Shown here: positions 63,501 through 64,000 of the stretch, piece by piece
How the letters are laid out: each line of letters opens with the position of its first letter
Numbering within the stretch: position 1 is the first letter of the stretch
Assembly: GCF_003584565.2 (NCBI RefSeq)
Contig: NZ_CP031010.1
Location: 1,984,001 to 2,048,000 of the forward strand
Length of the DNA stretch: 64,000 bases
Reading direction: 5' to 3'
DNA from: Alteromonas sp. RKMC-009
Lineage (GTDB): Bacteria > Pseudomonadota > Gammaproteobacteria > Enterobacterales > Alteromonadaceae
The notes under the pieces: model-generated
Told to the model about the DNA's origin: nothing
The model's input: only the letters and a program-made list of their open reading frames with translations
Databases searched by the model: none
Translations under genes and position numbers: made by a program

Positions 63501-64000
63501 CAGTCCCATCGCAGTCTGGCCAATCGCTTAAGCCTGAGTGATGACGATTTTAGTGCGCTCAGCTGCTGGATGGACGAAGTACTCGCCACGCCGCTCTGCG
63601 CCCCGGGACTGCGCGTTCCCCTCAACAGCCTGTCGCTGCCTGTTACATTGCGGGAGGCAGAATTTTATTTTCCGGTTGAGAAAGCCAACTGGTGGTCAAT
63701 AAGCCGTATCCTTACTGCCCACCGCAGCGCAGTAAACGGCGATAACGCGCTGGCAGTACCCAAGCTATCCCGTCCCATGCTGGAAGGTATGATGCACGGC
63801 TTCATTGATTTAATTTTTGAGCACGACGGGCGTTTTTATGTGGCGGATTATAAATCCACCCATCTGGGCGATACGTTCACCGGTTATTCTTTCAATGCGC
63901 TGGCGCACAATAACCAGCACCATTTGTACGATCTGCAATATTTATTGTATGCACTGGCATTGCACCGGTTTCTGACAGTCAGTAAACCGGATTATGACAT
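60561..64000 (+). CDS. recB: Exodeoxyribonuclease V subunit beta, RecB (3' end outside window)
   Basis: At least 1146 codons, open to the window end, so partial. GTG 60561 overlaps the recC stop. Walker A EASAGTGKTF (residues ~29-38), helicase motifs TFTKAATEEIKGRI, LIDEFQDTDDSQY (Walker B), MIGDPKQAIYGFRGGD, ITQHGSKGLEYPVVFVP and LLYVAITRAAHRCYLG; near the end of the window the nuclease begins, GFIDLIFEHDGRFYVADYKS, with the catalytic Asp-Asp-Lys set. It is the 3'-5' helicase and nuclease of RecBCD. recD is expected next. Confidence 0.96.
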   Translation, partial: MSESSVQSSPLDVIAMPLRGRHLIEASAGTGKTFNITRIYLRLLLEKSYTVQQILVMTFTKAATEEIKGRIGETLREAVDLWRHAASQSSLPDSADPVFHALYAVAPGEQGLAKLEAALLELDEAAVFTIHGFCNHVLSQLAFASGSPMSLTLETDTQALWEEAAADWIRIMALQPQQYALLAEAGWHVPGQFIAEFSQAIKSELEPEYCDDEAVLRQYEKGLNNLKVRFQHTFHDLYSELKIHEALISEKLILSKKGSERDERAAEWEVLLNWLEAKRIGSPDKAAKEFVKGTRYARQKEVKAVLEPVKDFIISLEKELAQLDAAKQKNEQQQPLYKLVCEGFAWIRQHVATAKRRLGIVDFDDLIRLLAQKVRGGDDTLKKALRALYPVALIDEFQDTDDSQYSILSAVYPSGSDDLTLMMIGDPKQAIYGFRGGDIFTYLEAGRQADYRWVMDTNWRSVAPMVDAYNRLFYGAPVETQARDVFGYGIRYEPVKSTEHAKAAKHPLSDPAERAALNYVVLEAEEDTPANANTLSLQLANWMSHEIQRLLSEAMMGETPLQPADIAILVRSGPEADLVKKALRQVGLGSVYLSTSTSLFASAEAADLYRVLDGIWHSEQIRRLSAALASPLMGYPHEELVAMLHDEDDDLWEDCMAEVGTLRQIWLKQGCMAVVLNLLRRRFRVTGRDTERQLTNYMHLAEVLEQQASVTLQPEQQLQWLHRQVHDPQYGEEQIQRLESDARLIQIITQHGSKGLEYPVVFVPFASRYRDPVKQGTRDLTIYKYYNSETGKQTLQLGATEEVAAQVRDEGEAEAMRLLYVAITRAAHRCYLGVAPYKNNERSALGKAADVQAGESWYLPVIKVEQENGGHTRYLQAAELPAVPHSDHTAFPQASEVPLAISQFRGSVEDAWRLYSFTALTRQQIAVKQTARDEETDLAVPGNEPVAGELPIRFTLEKGATAGNLLHDLLEVTDFTAPDWQSHRSLANRLSLSDDDFSALSCWMDEVLATPLCAPGLRVPLNSLSLPVTLREAEFYFPVEKANWWSISRILTAHRSAVNGDNALAVPKLSRPMLEGMMHGFIDLIFEHDGRFYVADYKSTHLGDTFTGYSFNALAHNNQHHLYDLQYLLYALALHRFLTVSKPDYD

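Overview
The window looks like chromosomal DNA of a marine gammaproteobacterium of the Alteromonas/Salinimonas type. The support is gene content and order: a divergent maoP-hdfR pair, an mlaA lipoprotein, an S46 peptidase, DUF2750 and DUF2789 proteins, an MSHA-like pilin, a recC-recB pair, many GGDEF/EAL and hybrid-kinase genes and even, moderate base composition. I see no rRNA, tRNA, CRISPR array or prophage. One insertion sequence of the IS110/IS1111 type is present (about 15366-16674).

Layout. 1-5 kb: a FadL-type porin, then a copper-resistance block on the minus strand (a Cys/His/Met-rich small secreted protein, multicopper oxidase CopA, outer-membrane CopB). 5-10 kb: an MFS exporter, a GAF protein and a MASE1/CHASE hybrid kinase. 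10-14 kb: an OprC-like copper TonB receptor followed by a RegB/RegA (PrrBA) redox two-component pair. Two inverted repeats upstream of the receptor fit the published PrrA/RegA half-site rule. 14-17 kb: a membrane protein, a degenerate receiver domain, the IS and an EEP-family hydrolase. 17-28 kb: envelope and stress genes (BON protein, MlaA, an MMPL/RND transporter, small lipoproteins, DUF1328, YfbR-like, DUF2383, a pilin-like protein, a YqjD-YqjE-like operon). 28-36 kb: a five-gene minus-strand signalling operon (sigma-54 response regulator, a 74-residue stand-alone phosphoacceptor-helix protein, CHASE3 kinase, CheY-like regulator, REC-kinase-REC-REC hybrid) followed by a GGDEF/EAL protein. 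36-40 kb: a LysR regulator, a rhodanese with a divergent BigR/SqrR-like ArsR repressor, a PRC-barrel protein, maoP, a 54-codon gene and hdfR. 40-51 kb: an M16-like protein without its zinc motif, DUF2750, DUF2789, an S46 peptidase, an RNase J-type nuclease and a roughly 1400-residue propeller-PAS-GGDEF-EAL sensor. 51-56 kb: a periplasmic IorAB-type molybdenum oxidoreductase, an acyl-CoA synthetase, a Cys-containing secreted protein and a dimeric dUTPase. 56.8-57.2 kb is gene-free but holds two strong intrinsic terminators and is the best place for new small RNAs. 57.2-64 kb: recC and recB, the latter running off the window end.

How the genes work together (inference). Copper uptake (OprC-like), copper oxidation and efflux (CopAB, small metal binder) and a redox two-component system lie within 14 kb, which suggests copper supply tied to respiratory redox state. 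The 28-34 kb operon has the parts of a branched phosphorelay ending in a sigma-54 activator. The strongest candidates for undescribed biology are the stand-alone phosphoacceptor-helix protein, the predicted RegA control of a copper importer, the guide-RNA region of the IS and the unassigned transcripts upstream of recC.
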